IMG/VR virus record: IMGVR_UViG_3300022723_000207
Location: 89,185 to 153,184 of that record
Strand: one strand, 5' to 3'
DNA: 64,000 nt
Source: a virus
Shown one piece after another: positions 44,222 through 54,445 of the stretch; within the stretch, counting starts at the first letter, position 1; every line of letters begins with the position of its first letter. Under the pieces are notes generated by a model. The model made no database searches. It saw nothing but the letters and a program-made list of their open reading frames with translations, and was not told the origin of the DNA. Made by a program: the position numbers and the translations under genes.

Positions 44222-44547
44222 TGTCTGGAGAATCGCTTGACTTTCATAAAGAAGAAGGCGAGATAAAGACAGACCTTTACTGTCATAGCTGCTCACGCAA
44301 CTTTGTCGCCTTGCTTGATTATCGTTTAGATGGTAATCATAAAATTGAGTGTCCTCACTGCCGCCACACCCACTATCGGGTGATTAAGGATGGAGTGGTC
44401 ACAGGAGAGCGCTTTGATAGAGATGCTGGTGGCACTTTTGATGTTACCAAAAGGAGGATCTGGAAATCTAGCGACAATGTGCTGCAGTGTGAGACTACTG
44501 CTGCCAGTATGTTCATAAGGCGTAGTTGGCTCAATCGTGAATCCTAA
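44221..44547 (+). CDS. Zinc-ribbon protein
   Basis: 108 residues with 'LYCHSCSRNF' and 'IECPHCRHTHYR', a CxxC...CxxC ribbon in the first half. No other domain. It overlaps 43652-44221 by one base and the next gene by 11, so the three form an operon. Confidence 0.6.
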   Translation: MSGESLDFHKEEGEIKTDLYCHSCSRNFVALLDYRLDGNHKIECPHCRHTHYRVIKDGVVTGERFDRDAGGTFDVTKRRIWKSSDNVLQCETTAASMFIRRSWLNRES

Positions 44548-45169
44548 TACTATGATGTGGACGTCAAATACCACTAACTCTGGCTATTGTTTAGCCACTG
44601 ACTCTACAACTAGCACATTAACTGGCACTACTGGTACTGACATTGTAGTAGTAGAAGCACCCAGGAAAAGCCATCATGGCTTGGAGCAAGACTTTGGTGG
44701 CATATTAAAGTTGTTGGTTGGTGCTGGTGAAATACACTTGCCAGATAATACTAAGCTAATAATGGATAATTTGGGCAATTATAAGATTGTTGATGATGAT
44801 GCTAAAGTTAAATATGAGGCTAATTTTAATCGTGAATTCAATAAATATGTTAATGCTAGCGAATTATTGGGTGAATTTGTTAGAGATCTAGGTATAGTTG
44901 GAGTTACCCAAGACAAAGTATTAAGGACACCGATTGAATACTTTATTAATTGGCTAATCCATAGGGCAGCAGAAGCGGATAATGATCCCTATGCTAAAGA
45001 AGGCGTCCCGACTTTAGAAGATAGCCGTAAACAATTACCAGCGCCTCAATTGCGTTGCAAGTTCTGCCAGCGTTTTTTATCTAAAAACCATGAACAGCAC
45101 GGCATGCATTTTTGCAACCCGTCACATATGTCTCGTTATGCTGATAGAGTGGGGTTAGAATTGTTATGA
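44537..45169 (+). CDS. Hypothetical protein with C-terminal zinc-finger-like motif
   Basis: 210 residues. The Thr/Ser-rich N terminus (NTTNSGYCLATDSTTSTLTG) is unusual. The C-terminal 'LRCKFCQRFLSKNHEQHGMHFC' has CxxC and HxxxxHxC spacing. Function unknown; possibly a virion protein at the head of the tail gene region. Confidence 0.5.
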   Translation: MNPNTMMWTSNTTNSGYCLATDSTTSTLTGTTGTDIVVVEAPRKSHHGLEQDFGGILKLLVGAGEIHLPDNTKLIMDNLGNYKIVDDDAKVKYEANFNREFNKYVNASELLGEFVRDLGIVGVTQDKVLRTPIEYFINWLIHRAAEADNDPYAKEGVPTLEDSRKQLPAPQLRCKFCQRFLSKNHEQHGMHFCNPSHMSRYADRVGLELL

Positions 45170-45211
45170 TAACCAGAATTAATGGGTAGATAACTGCTGA
45201 TATAAATCGAT

Positions 45212-45778
45212 ATGGTCGATATTTTCTTTTCTGCGGATACTCATATTGATCACGGTGGTATTTTCATTGATAAGGATACTGGCGAGGTAGTCCGTAGGGG
45301 TGCCTTGAGATTCCGCCCACAGTTTTGTGATCTCGATGAGATGAATGAAACCATTATCGAACGGTGGAATTCAGTAGTAGGTAAACATGATATTGTCTGG
45401 CATTTGGGTGATTTCGGATTTAAAATTAAACGGTTTAGATATTGGCTGTCTAGGTTGAATGGCAGCATCCATCTAATCTTAGGTAATCATGATCCGGATT
45501 GGCCCGCCACTAAGATTAAAGATGTTGGGTTTGCGTCTATCAGACAGGCCCATTATCTTAAGATAGGTGAAGACAAGGTTTATCTTCATCATTATGCCTG
45601 TAGAACTTGGCGTAGTTCTTATCGTGGTAGTTATCATCTTTATGGCCACTCTCATGGAGACATTGAAGATTTTAATAGATCTACTGATGTTGGGGTCGAT
45701 GCTTGGGATTTTTATCCGGTGCCATGGAGCATGGTTAAAGAACGGCTGAAAGATCGACCGATAACTAATCATCATTAA
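45212..45778 (+). CDS. Calcineurin-like metallophosphoesterase
   Basis: 188 residues with every metal motif: 'FSADTHIDH', 'WHLGDFGF', 'LILGNHD', 'YLHHYACRTW' and 'LYGHSHG'. These phage phosphoesterases hydrolyse nucleic-acid or nucleotide phosphoesters; the substrate is unknown. It stands alone before the tail genes. Confidence 0.9.
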   Translation: MVDIFFSADTHIDHGGIFIDKDTGEVVRRGALRFRPQFCDLDEMNETIIERWNSVVGKHDIVWHLGDFGFKIKRFRYWLSRLNGSIHLILGNHDPDWPATKIKDVGFASIRQAHYLKIGEDKVYLHHYACRTWRSSYRGSYHLYGHSHGDIEDFNRSTDVGVDAWDFYPVPWSMVKERLKDRPITNHH

Positions 45779-45823
45779 TTTAATCAGGGTGCTAGTACCT
45801 TTGTAAATAATCAAAGGTACCTT

Positions 45824-46750
45824 ATGCGGTCTTTAAGCGATCGTCTAGATCAGGCGCTCTCAGAAAAAATTGAAGAACCAGTTGCCATTAATGAGGCGAA
45901 CTGGCTTAGAAAATTTCTGTCGGTTGGCAAGAAGCCGGTTAAGAATATGGAACCGGTTCAGCAGACTGAATCGAAGCCGGATCCAGAGCCAGATCCAGAG
46001 CCAGATCGTGCTGACAAGATTAAGGCTAGTGGCGCACCTACAACGCATATAGCTTCGTATGCCGTAGCGAGAGGCAAGGGATTTATCAGAGTAGGAGTTG
46101 AAGGCGATAAGTCTTTAACTAAGGCGCGTTTGCATATATTCAAGAAGGGCAATAGGTATTTTGGATTTTTAGTTATCCCAGGTCCAGGTGGCAAGAGAGT
46201 AAAGACTGAAGAATTTCGTAATCAGGTTATGATGATCTTAGAGACTGACATATATGAGGTTGTCTCTGATGTAGTATTGAAATATGATAGTGATGATCTT
46301 GGAGATCTCTTTGATTTATCCAACTATACTTCTAGATCTGGTTTGAATCCTGGTAAGTTTTCAGAATATGAAAAAGATATTAGATTATTAGATGTTGATA
46401 ATGCTGAGAAGGTCGATCTTGGACGTTTGCCATGGGGCAAAGAACAGCGGCAAGCGATGCGTCAGGAAGATCCAGTAGATGTCAGTATAAATGAGTTAAG
46501 GATGTTAGCTGACAAATACGAGCAATTAGCTGACCAGGAAGAAGAGCCGTTTGCGGAGACCGTGTATCGTCAGATGGTTCATTTTGCCACGCACGCAGAA
46601 AATAGAAGTCACCTAGAAAATTTAATTAATAACATTAAAAAAGGTATAAAGAAGTTTAATAAGATAGGAGACAAGAAGTCTATATATCGGTCAGAAATAT
46701 TGCAGTCAGCTCTAAATGATATTGAGATGGTCATGGAGTTAGATCTCTAG
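45824..46750 (+). CDS. Hypothetical protein preceding the tape measure gene
   Basis: 308 residues, charged, with a Pro/Asp/Glu repeat at about 52-64 (alternating PDPEPDPEP) and a helical C-terminal half. Directly followed (1 base) by the tape-measure gene, a place often held by tail assembly chaperones, but no such signature is seen. Confidence 0.55.
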   Translation: MRSLSDRLDQALSEKIEEPVAINEANWLRKFLSVGKKPVKNMEPVQQTESKPDPEPDPEPDRADKIKASGAPTTHIASYAVARGKGFIRVGVEGDKSLTKARLHIFKKGNRYFGFLVIPGPGGKRVKTEEFRNQVMMILETDIYEVVSDVVLKYDSDDLGDLFDLSNYTSRSGLNPGKFSEYEKDIRLLDVDNAEKVDLGRLPWGKEQRQAMRQEDPVDVSINELRMLADKYEQLADQEEEPFAETVYRQMVHFATHAENRSHLENLINNIKKGIKKFNKIGDKKSIYRSEILQSALNDIEMVMELDL

Positions 46751-46751
46751 T

Positions 46752-49700
46752 ATGCTCCACACTCTAGAAATGATTGTAAAAATGCAGACTGGCGACGTAA
46801 TGTCCGGTCTGAATGGGATTGAAGACAAAATAATCAATCTTGTTGATCAAGTGGGTAATTTTAGCCCTATGAATGTTGTTAATGATAATCAAATTGAAGT
46901 GGTATCTCAAGTTAATGAAGCGATTAGAACTACAGAGCGATTGACTGGTTTAGTCAATAGTAGGAATGTTGAGAATTATCTGCAAGCTCAGAAAGATTTG
47001 GATTTAGTAGAAGCCAAGGCATCTGCTTTAGATAAAACCGCTGGCAATGCTGAGCGTCTGGCTGCAGTGACTGCTAGGGGTGCTGGTGTTGCGGAAAGAC
47101 TGGCCTCATTTTATGGTGAATCTAGAGATCTGTTGTCTAAGAATGCAGATTTAGTTGAACAGCTTTCTAATAAAAATGTACAAGTCAATAAGTTGACTGG
47201 CGCTCAATATAAAGACCTTAAAGAGATAGCCAAAGTACTTGACTCTGTAAAGAATCATAGAGAAGTTATCAATGATGAGTTAGAACTTACGGTTGAGCAA
47301 GTGGAAAATCTTCTTGAAAATTATGAAAATATTGATAAGAAAGTAATAGAATGGAAAGACAATCAAGCTGAAATTGCTAAACAGAAAGTTGGTAATTTCT
47401 TAGGAAATAACTTTAATTTATTGAATATTGTTATTGATCGATTTAAGGATCTTAACAAGCAGTTTGAGGCTAATAGGGCAATTGTTAATAGAAATATCAG
47501 CACTGTTGGTGAAGCCGGGGACATGTACGGAGCATTGGCTGATATTCAGGCTGATGCTGCTCAGAGTAATATTCTTCTTGGTGAAGCCCAAGAGTCCCTG
47601 ACAAAAATATTGGCTAATGGTGCTGCTGTTACTGTTAAAGATGCTGCAGCACTATCTGAAATGTCTAAGTCGATTGCTCAAACTAATCGAGCGACTGGCG
47701 TTTCTATTGGCAGTTTAGCTGACTTATCAACTACTATGGTTGGTCTGACAAATGAAACTGCTTCTGGCGCAGAGACAGTACAATTCATAACTGGTGCTAT
47801 GAAGGAATTGGGTATTTCTGCAGAGAATACTCAGAAAACTGTTGATGCCTTAACTAAGGGTCTTGCTTCTGCTAAAACTTTTATGACTCCAGATGAGCTT
47901 AAGGAATATCAAGCTGGTCTGGCATTGATCGGTTCTGCAGCAACAGAAGCTGGTGTCGATGCGGCTGCGGCACAGGAATTATTTAACTCATTTACTGACC
48001 CACTGCAACGCACCCAGCGCGCAGCTTTTTTGGCTGCTGGCGGTCTGGATAATATTGTTCAAGCTTCTCCAGAAGAGACTTTGCGGGCTGCTGCTAAAGC
48101 TGTGGCTGATTTACAAGCTAAAGTCGATGCTGGCAATATGGATATGGTCCAGATGTCAGCTAATTTGAGATTCATGAAGATTGATCCGACTCAAGTTCAA
48201 ACTTTCTTAGCTTTAGACAAACAACTTAATGATACTACCAATACTGGTAAGAATTTTGTTCAAATGCAAGAAAATATGGCTAAGTCTGGCAAGACTGCTA
48301 ATGAGAACTTACCAGAAGATGGTACTCGTAAACTTGTTGATGCAGTTGATAATTTAGTGGCTGCACTAACACCGATATCGAAATTGATTGATGGCATTGT
48401 TGGGTCGGTTGGTACTTTAATTAGAACTCCTCTTGGGCAGTGGCTGGCCATATCTTCCGCTGCATTTGTGACTTATTTTAAAGTTATTAAGCCATTGGTT
48501 TCTGGTATTGGCGGCCTAGTCGGTAGTTTTGGAAAACTTGCTAAGACCCAACAGCAAGTGGCATCAGCTAGTACTAAAATGTCTAGTGCTGGTGGTGGAG
48601 GTGGCTTCTTAGTAAACTTCTCTAAGCAAATTCAATTGGCCAGTAAGAATTTTGCTAAAATAAGCTGGACTGGTATGCTCAAGGGTTCTGTGATGCTGGT
48701 GGCGGTTGCCGGGTCATTGGCCTTGGGCATTTATTTGTTGGGTAAGGCTGCAGCTACTTTACAGCCAACTCAAATGGATCAATTACTAGTATTAATGGGT
48801 AGCATACTAATAGCGACTGCTCTTTTGATACCACTTGGAAAACTTGGACCGCAAGCTCTAATGGGTGCTTTGGCTGTTGGTGTGGTTGGTGCTGCACTGG
48901 CTGGTGGATTAGCATTACTTGCCTTGGCAATTGGCATGTGGGATAAGGGGATGATTGATAACTTTATTTGGTTGGCAAGCGGCTTGATTATCGCTACCGG
49001 CTTAATCGCTATAATCGGCATACCAGCCGTTGGCGCTGCTGCTCTTCTTGGTGCTTTAGCTATATTAGCAGTTGGAGCAGCACTAGCTGGCGGGCTGTCT
49101 CTATTGGGTCTTGCTATCAAGATGTGGAATAAGCGTAAGATTGATAATTTTATCAAGTTGGCTGGTGGTTTAGTTATTGCTACTGGATTGATTGCTGCAA
49201 TCGGTCTTGTTGCACCACTTGCTCTAGTTGGTGCCGTAGCCTTAATTGCTGTGGCAACTGCTTTGTCTGCTGCCATGGCAATTATCGGTACTACGATTGG
49301 TAGCCTGGAGTCATTTGCTGCAGGATTAGATAGCCTTATTGGATCTATGAGCAGACTTAATCCACAAATGGGTGAAAGCCTCATGCTGATTGGTGCGGGC
49401 CTGGCTGCTTTCGCTGCTGCTTTAACTGGTGGTGAGATTGCTGCTTTCTTTGGTGCAGACATTGTTCAGCAGGCTGCTGCGATGGCACAGGCTATGCTAA
49501 CAATGCAGCCTGCTATTGAATCTATTGCGGCCATTGGTGGGGATGCAGCTGGTGCGTTTAAGACCATTGGTGAGGGATTGCTCATGATGTCTGGCGCTCT
49601 TGCTGGTGGTGGTATTATGAGCTTCCTTACTGGTGATACCGTTGCCAATGCTAAAGACCTGGCTAAGGCCATGGCCCTGATTGCTTCGCCTATTAATAGC

Positions 49701-50177
49701 ATTGGTAAAATCGGTAGAGAAACTGCCATGGTGTTCAGGCTTATGGCTAGTGGCCTTAAACAATTTGTTAACGTATTGAAAGAAGATGCTGGCTGGTTTG
49801 ATAGCTTTGAAGATAATGCAGAGGACATTGCAGCTGCTTTAACTAAACTTGCCAAGCCAATGAAGGATATCGTTGGCGTTCAGCAGGCTAATGTAGAAGC
49901 TTCCATCAAGGAAGCAGCTAAGGTACAAGCGGAAGAGATTCGTTCTGCGTTAGCTGTTACTATTGAGCAGGGTAATGCCGCTGATGAAGCTATTTTGGAA
50001 AAGTTGGATGATTTGATCGCTGCTGTGGAAGAAGGTGGTGGCGTTGGTGGTGGTGCTAGCCCAGAGCAGTTGGAAGAAGCCCGTAAATCCACAGAATTGC
50101 TTCAGAATATCTTCAATGAGCTTGCGATTGGTGGAACGTTTGGTGGAAGTGTGGCTGACACCAGATATAATACATAA
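46752..50177 (+). CDS. Tail tape measure protein
   Basis: 1141 residues, the longest gene of the window. Long helical and coiled-coil N-terminal half; a hydrophobic region at about 640-930 with Ala/Gly/Leu/Ile-rich helices and repeated 'MWDKGMIDNFIWLASGLIIATGLI' / 'MWNKRKIDNFIKLAGGLVIATGLI' blocks; helical C terminus and a Gly-rich linker. This composition is typical of tape measures that set tail length and may cross the inner membrane at injection. Baseplate-type genes follow directly. Confidence 0.85.
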   Translation: MLHTLEMIVKMQTGDVMSGLNGIEDKIINLVDQVGNFSPMNVVNDNQIEVVSQVNEAIRTTERLTGLVNSRNVENYLQAQKDLDLVEAKASALDKTAGNAERLAAVTARGAGVAERLASFYGESRDLLSKNADLVEQLSNKNVQVNKLTGAQYKDLKEIAKVLDSVKNHREVINDELELTVEQVENLLENYENIDKKVIEWKDNQAEIAKQKVGNFLGNNFNLLNIVIDRFKDLNKQFEANRAIVNRNISTVGEAGDMYGALADIQADAAQSNILLGEAQESLTKILANGAAVTVKDAAALSEMSKSIAQTNRATGVSIGSLADLSTTMVGLTNETASGAETVQFITGAMKELGISAENTQKTVDALTKGLASAKTFMTPDELKEYQAGLALIGSAATEAGVDAAAAQELFNSFTDPLQRTQRAAFLAAGGLDNIVQASPEETLRAAAKAVADLQAKVDAGNMDMVQMSANLRFMKIDPTQVQTFLALDKQLNDTTNTGKNFVQMQENMAKSGKTANENLPEDGTRKLVDAVDNLVAALTPISKLIDGIVGSVGTLIRTPLGQWLAISSAAFVTYFKVIKPLVSGIGGLVGSFGKLAKTQQQVASASTKMSSAGGGGGFLVNFSKQIQLASKNFAKISWTGMLKGSVMLVAVAGSLALGIYLLGKAAATLQPTQMDQLLVLMGSILIATALLIPLGKLGPQALMGALAVGVVGAALAGGLALLALAIGMWDKGMIDNFIWLASGLIIATGLIAIIGIPAVGAAALLGALAILAVGAALAGGLSLLGLAIKMWNKRKIDNFIKLAGGLVIATGLIAAIGLVAPLALVGAVALIAVATALSAAMAIIGTTIGSLESFAAGLDSLIGSMSRLNPQMGESLMLIGAGLAAFAAALTGGEIAAFFGADIVQQAAAMAQAMLTMQPAIESIAAIGGDAAGAFKTIGEGLLMMSGALAGGGIMSFLTGDTVANAKDLAKAMALIASPINSIGKIGRETAMVFRLMASGLKQFVNVLKEDAGWFDSFEDNAEDIAAALTKLAKPMKDIVGVQQANVEASIKEAAKVQAEEIRSALAVTIEQGNAADEAILEKLDDLIAAVEEGGGVGGGASPEQLEEARKSTELLQNIFNELAIGGTFGGSVADTRYNT

Positions 50178-50187
50178 AATATAAATT

Positions 50188-50808
50188 ATGCCCCTTGTCT
50201 TAACTAGAGCTGACGAAAACGCGTTAGAAAACGTAGAATTGAAAGTCGATGGCGACAATGGTAGTGCTGGCATCACCTTAGATAGAAATAATCTGATGTT
50301 TCCACCAATTGTCACTAAAGATAGCAAGTCAGCCAGATGGCAAGAGGAGGCCGATTCTGGTGGTTATGAGCCAATGAAATTCTACAAAAATGCTAATGCT
50401 AGACAATTAGGCATTCAGTTTGAATGGGTTACTGGTGGTTTTAACGGTGGTCAATTCAACCCAGTTAATTTGCATAGTATTCTATCCCAAATTCGGGCAT
50501 ATTTTTATGGTGCATATTTTGGTGGTGGCAATGATCATTATCCAGTAGTGCAGATAGTTAAACTATATAATATTGTTAGAACTGCTGGTCAAGCTGGTGC
50601 TCAAAGGCCATCCACTTGGAGATTGATGGGTTTTAATATCAAAAGAAGTAGAGAAATGACTAAAATTGGCAGTGATTGGTATCCATTACATGTTACTGCA
50701 GATATGGAATTAGAGTCTGTTTCGCAGATTCAAGGTAAGAATGGTACAGAAGGTCCATTCTCCGGATTTAAAAATTTAGTCTCTAGACCACCAGTGGAAT
50801 GGTTCTAA
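50188..50808 (+). CDS. Tail or baseplate protein
   Basis: 206 residues, beta-rich, with 'GRxxxRQLGIQFEW'-like and 'STWRLMGFNIKRSRE' segments; the latter ('W.l..~.~k...') recalls LysM-adjacent tail proteins. Position between tape measure and gp53-like wedge argues for a baseplate or tube role. Not assigned to a family with certainty. Confidence 0.5.
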   Translation: MPLVLTRADENALENVELKVDGDNGSAGITLDRNNLMFPPIVTKDSKSARWQEEADSGGYEPMKFYKNANARQLGIQFEWVTGGFNGGQFNPVNLHSILSQIRAYFYGAYFGGGNDHYPVVQIVKLYNIVRTAGQAGAQRPSTWRLMGFNIKRSREMTKIGSDWYPLHVTADMELESVSQIQGKNGTEGPFSGFKNLVSRPPVEWF

Positions 50809-51119
50809 TGGCACAATTATTGAATGTCAGCAGATTCATAAAGACTCCGCTAACAAAAACTCGTAGTGGCCGGGACACTTATGGAGTGATTGAAGGGTTT
50901 GATCGATTAAAGAACATTACTGGTGATGATTATGATTCTTTTACTGTTGATTCTAGTCTATCTGGTAGAGTAGATCTAATTGCTCATCAATTTTACGGTA
51001 ATTCTCATTTGGAATGGGTGATAGTCATAGCCAACCGACCAAAGAACCCATTGAATTGGCCAGCTACTGGAGAGGTTATTAAAGTTCCTAAGAACACCTT
51101 TGTGAGGTCATTATTCTAA
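50808..51119 (+). CDS. Baseplate wedge protein, T4 gp53-like
   Basis: 103 residues from the ATG overlapping the previous stop. 'SGRVDLIAHQFYGNSHLEWVIVIANRPKNPLNWPATGEVIKVP' follows the gp53 pattern (RxDLIAxxxYGxxxxxWVI...NP...P..G..I.IP). gp53 joins wedges into the baseplate ring in T4. Well supported by motif order and neighbourhood. Confidence 0.75.
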   Translation: MAQLLNVSRFIKTPLTKTRSGRDTYGVIEGFDRLKNITGDDYDSFTVDSSLSGRVDLIAHQFYGNSHLEWVIVIANRPKNPLNWPATGEVIKVPKNTFVRSLF

Positions 51120-51727
51120 TGCCGGGCTTTATAATTGCAGGAAGTGGTGGCCCAGCCCCAATCGTCCCTGGGAATAGAGATTGGTTAAGATCTCATCGGT
51201 TTGAACTTATCAACTTCTTTGGGCAGATAGCAAGTAGTTCTCCAGAGTTTATTGCTTTGAGAGATGTTACTATGCCTGACAAGAAATTGAAGTCTATTGG
51301 TATTAAGACTCCAGGAACTACATATAAATTCGCTAGTCAAGCTGAGTATAATGAATTAAAAATGGTTTTTTATGGATCACGGTCGTTATTGACTAAATGT
51401 CTACAGCTGGCTGATAAGCCGCACAATACTAGAGATGGCATCAGAGACTATCAGGAGTATAAAGGCCAAGTAACATTTCAAATCAGGGACACTGGCGCAT
51501 TTGAGGGTGATTTTAGTGGAATTGAATATGATTATAAGGGCGCATGGGTTTCCCAAGTAACTCATGGTCAGATTTCATACTCTTCTAGTGAGATAATGGC
51601 TATTACAGTGACTATTGAATTTGATTTCTATGAGGTTGCTGAGTTCGGTGCAATCGGCCAGTCTATTGTATCCAATGATAATGTTACCCCGATTTTGGGG
51701 CCTTATAATGGGGAGACTTCTAGATAA
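51119..51727 (+). CDS. Tail-tube or tube-initiator-like protein
   Basis: 202 residues. 'FEGDFSGIEYDYKGAWVSQVTHGQISYSSSEIMAITVTIEFDFYE' resembles the end of T4 gp19/gp48/gp54-type tube subunits, in which a tryptophan strand leads into a 'v.f.y.~' edge. One-base overlaps with both neighbours place it in the tail operon. The exact role is inferred. Confidence 0.45.
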   Translation: MPGFIIAGSGGPAPIVPGNRDWLRSHRFELINFFGQIASSSPEFIALRDVTMPDKKLKSIGIKTPGTTYKFASQAEYNELKMVFYGSRSLLTKCLQLADKPHNTRDGIRDYQEYKGQVTFQIRDTGAFEGDFSGIEYDYKGAWVSQVTHGQISYSSSEIMAITVTIEFDFYEVAEFGAIGQSIVSNDNVTPILGPYNGETSR

Positions 51728-53037
51728 TGGTTGAGAAAGCCGGTTCTGATGTTGAGACCATTGTCACTATTCAAGATGGCCCTGATTTAAGCAGGGCCAT
51801 TGGATTATTAAAATGGACTAGTTTCATTAATGATGGTTATAAGTTATTCGTACGTGTCTTCGACCCTAATCTGTCTCTGTTTCAAGAGCTGACTAATATT
51901 CGTTATTTGAAGGAAGCTAGGCGCGAACCTCTTGTAGTTACTTTCAATATTGGTTATCGCATTGGGACTCAAGAGAAATCTAGAACCACCACCAGAACAG
52001 CATATGTTACTAATCTAGTTGCCAAGGTACCGTCTGGCGCTCAAACTGCAGGCTATTTTGAATTTATTGCTATCGATCCACCGACTTGGTTTTTGAGTTG
52101 TGGTGATGCAGCAGGGGCAGTATACACTGGTAATGTCTCTGATGTAATCCGGCAGGTAGTCGCCAAATATGCTCCAGGCATTGCCGTAGATATATCGACC
52201 ACCACTGATAATAAGACCAACAAGTGGTGGCAGATGCGCCAGGATCCTAAGACTTTTATAACGACATTGTTGGACTGGTCCGCATCAGTCTCTAATAATA
52301 AAACTAACTGGGTGGTAGCTTCTGTAGATGAGAAGATTCTCATCAGGGAGCAGGCGGAACTGAGAACCATTGATTTGGGTGAGTATTCTGTGAATGTTGA
52401 TTATCCAGGGGCTAAAAACGTTGAGTCATGGGAACGGGAAGACAATAACTTTTTGAGCAATCTTCAGACAAGAATGTTTACTGGTGGTATATCTGCAGTA
52501 TCCGGTCTTTATTGTAGTCCCAGCAATTCCATAACTGAAGGTCTAACTGTTGTAGATGATGAGAACACCGCTGCTAAGAAAAATGTTCGGATTACCGAAG
52601 AACAAGGATTTACAAAGCCTGACGATAAGGATCGTGGTATTACCTTTGTACGAGCCATCCCAGAGCATAATGCTGGTGATGTCGGAATTCAATATCAACA
52701 ATATATTGATGGTCGTGCCAGAGGCGTATTCATCGGATCTCTTGATTTATTGAACCGTGTGCGTGTGCGTGCCTTAGGTGCACCTAAGTTGGATGACAGT
52801 AGTGCTTTGGGTGCTTCAGTAGTGTCGCTCTTATGGATTGACGCTGAGGGGCAACCCTGGACCGGTCAAGGGTCTCATTTGGTTTATGGATTTGAACATG
52901 TATTTATAGGTGGTAAGTGGCATACGGACATATTCTTGAATCGCAAAGACTTCAATTCCGATGCTGCTATTGTTTCTTCTGCTCAAAGTGCTCCTAATGC
53001 CGCAGGTCCATTATCGTCCGGAACAATAGCTACTTAA
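51727..53037 (+). CDS. Baseplate hub / gpD-like protein
   Basis: 436 residues. An N-terminal beta domain, then 'VSDVIRQVVAKYAPGIAVDI' and 'WQMRQDPKTFITTLLDW', matching the order in phage late-control gpD or gp27-like hubs; the C-terminal third is strand-rich. It would form the hub that joins tube and spike. Ser/Ala/Pro-rich end (SSAQSAPNAAGPLSSGT). Confidence 0.55.
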   Translation: MVEKAGSDVETIVTIQDGPDLSRAIGLLKWTSFINDGYKLFVRVFDPNLSLFQELTNIRYLKEARREPLVVTFNIGYRIGTQEKSRTTTRTAYVTNLVAKVPSGAQTAGYFEFIAIDPPTWFLSCGDAAGAVYTGNVSDVIRQVVAKYAPGIAVDISTTTDNKTNKWWQMRQDPKTFITTLLDWSASVSNNKTNWVVASVDEKILIREQAELRTIDLGEYSVNVDYPGAKNVESWEREDNNFLSNLQTRMFTGGISAVSGLYCSPSNSITEGLTVVDDENTAAKKNVRITEEQGFTKPDDKDRGITFVRAIPEHNAGDVGIQYQQYIDGRARGVFIGSLDLLNRVRVRALGAPKLDDSSALGASVVSLLWIDAEGQPWTGQGSHLVYGFEHVFIGGKWHTDIFLNRKDFNSDAAIVSSAQSAPNAAGPLSSGTIAT

Positions 53038-53078
53038 TTATATATTGACCCATTGCTACTAATTAGTAGGAGATAGCA

Positions 53079-53576
53079 ATGGGTGACAGCGATAACCGTA
53101 GTATGGGCGAAAAGATTGTGGACGCCTATGTTATTTTGGCCATGGTGGCTATGTTCGTTGGTGCCATCGGTTTTGCTATTCATGCACTTCTGATCTTGCC
53201 GATCAAGCTGGCGGTGTGGCTTATGAGCGGCAACCGATCTGATGCTGATAATCTATTTAATATGTCTAAACTAGGTGTGGCGATGATTGGTCTCACTGCT
53301 TTTGCGGTTCCGGTTTATATTGTCAATTGCGTGATGGATAATAAATATGGGTTTGAGACAATGCATCACTTTATCGCGGTGGCATTCTTGTTAATTCCGA
53401 TCAAGTTTATCGTCCCTGAGACTATCAAGGAATTTAACACACTTTATGAGCCCATCGGTGACCATTGCTATCTTGAAGGCAAACATTTGTTTGGTCTGGG
53501 ATGGCGATTCGCAGCTGGTATAGCAATCGTTGTGGCTATGGGGTTTGCTATTAATGATGCCTTTATTACTGCTTGA
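53079..53576 (+). CDS. Polytopic membrane protein
   Basis: 165 residues with four hydrophobic segments at about 14-50, 66-85, 95-110 and 140-160. TAGGAGATAGCA precedes the ATG. It lies in a set of three membrane/exported proteins (53079-54430) just after the baseplate genes; a lysis or membrane-remodelling role is possible. No holin family recognised. Confidence 0.6.
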   Translation: MGDSDNRSMGEKIVDAYVILAMVAMFVGAIGFAIHALLILPIKLAVWLMSGNRSDADNLFNMSKLGVAMIGLTAFAVPVYIVNCVMDNKYGFETMHHFIAVAFLLIPIKFIVPETIKEFNTLYEPIGDHCYLEGKHLFGLGWRFAAGIAIVVAMGFAINDAFITA

Positions 53577-53594
53577 AGACTGCCACAAACTATC

Positions 53595-53822
53595 ATGGAC
53601 GAACAACTACAGAATTTGCAAAAACTGGTGGACTTCGTTAATGGAGTAGATGAGGGGAGCACAGCCTTCGGGCTGTTGCTCGCCCTTTTTTGTTTTGCGG
53701 TGATGGTGGTTATTATCCTATTTGCCATTTTCATAATCAAGCAGAATCCCGATATATTTAATAATCGGTCTACCGTTGTTACAAACAATCAGAAGCCAAT
53801 AGGAGATACCCCATGCGAATGA
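53595..53822 (+). CDS. Single-pass membrane protein, 75 aa
   Basis: One membrane helix at about 25-48 ('FGLLLALFCFAVMVVIILFAIF'), acidic N terminus and a C terminus ending 'DTPCE'. It overlaps the exported protein gene by 10 bases. The pair resembles the layout of spanin genes, but no lipobox is present in the second gene. Confidence 0.55.
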   Translation: MDEQLQNLQKLVDFVNGVDEGSTAFGLLLALFCFAVMVVIILFAIFIIKQNPDIFNNRSTVVTNNQKPIGDTPCE

Positions 53823-54430
53823 TCGCTGTTATTCTAATGATCCTGCCTCTAACCGTCGCGTGGGCGGAAGATGAAACGCAGGTTGAAATCCCATACAACA
53901 TCGAGCGCCTCTTTGAAAAGAGCGATAAGGACAATCGCAACGCAGTTTCTGATCTGATTGAAGTTATCGCTGAACGAAACGAGGAACTCAAGGAAGATGT
54001 TGACAAAAAGTTGCGTCGCCACAAGGGTTTGGAAGCCTACAAGGCTGCTGCCAAGAACGGCGCTTCCAATGAAGATATTATCGCTAGTCCGCTGGCTAGT
54101 GCTGAAGTTAAGGAAGTCGCTGCGGTCTATTTGCGGCTGGATGAAATGTCAGCTATGACCGTGGCTGATTATATGCCTGAAGTTGAGGAAGGTTCAGTGG
54201 ATATGATCTTTGGGCAACCTAAGGTTAATCCAATTGGTAGATGGAGTTTTGCCGGTAGTTGGATTGAGTTTAAAAATGACGGTACATACATTGATGGTTG
54301 GGGCAGCAGTGGATCTTATGAAATAGATGGCACTGCAATTAAATGGAAGACTCGTTTGTTTGGGCATACTCTTGATAATGGTAATGTTGTCAGGAGCGAT
54401 GGCCAACAGTGGCCTGCCACTAAGGAATAA
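53813..54430 (+). CDS. Exported protein, 205 aa
   Basis: Signal peptide MRMIAVILMILPLTVAWAED with a probable cleavage after AWA. Helical charged region (about 25-110), then a beta-rich domain with 'WSFAGSWIEFKNDGTYIDGWGSSGSYEI', like small lipocalin-type or META-like folds. It acts in the periplasm. Codon use is GC-richer in the first two thirds. Confidence 0.6.
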   Translation: MRMIAVILMILPLTVAWAEDETQVEIPYNIERLFEKSDKDNRNAVSDLIEVIAERNEELKEDVDKKLRRHKGLEAYKAAAKNGASNEDIIASPLASAEVKEVAAVYLRLDEMSAMTVADYMPEVEEGSVDMIFGQPKVNPIGRWSFAGSWIEFKNDGTYIDGWGSSGSYEIDGTAIKWKTRLFGHTLDNGNVVRSDGQQWPATKE

Positions 54431-54445
54431 GTCTAAATCAAGTAT

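Noticed and set aside
48779-49855. Minus-strand open frames inside the tape measure gene
   Set aside because: Mirror of the Ala/Leu/Ile-rich forward gene; Pro/Ala/Ser composition typical of antisense reading, no ribosome sites.
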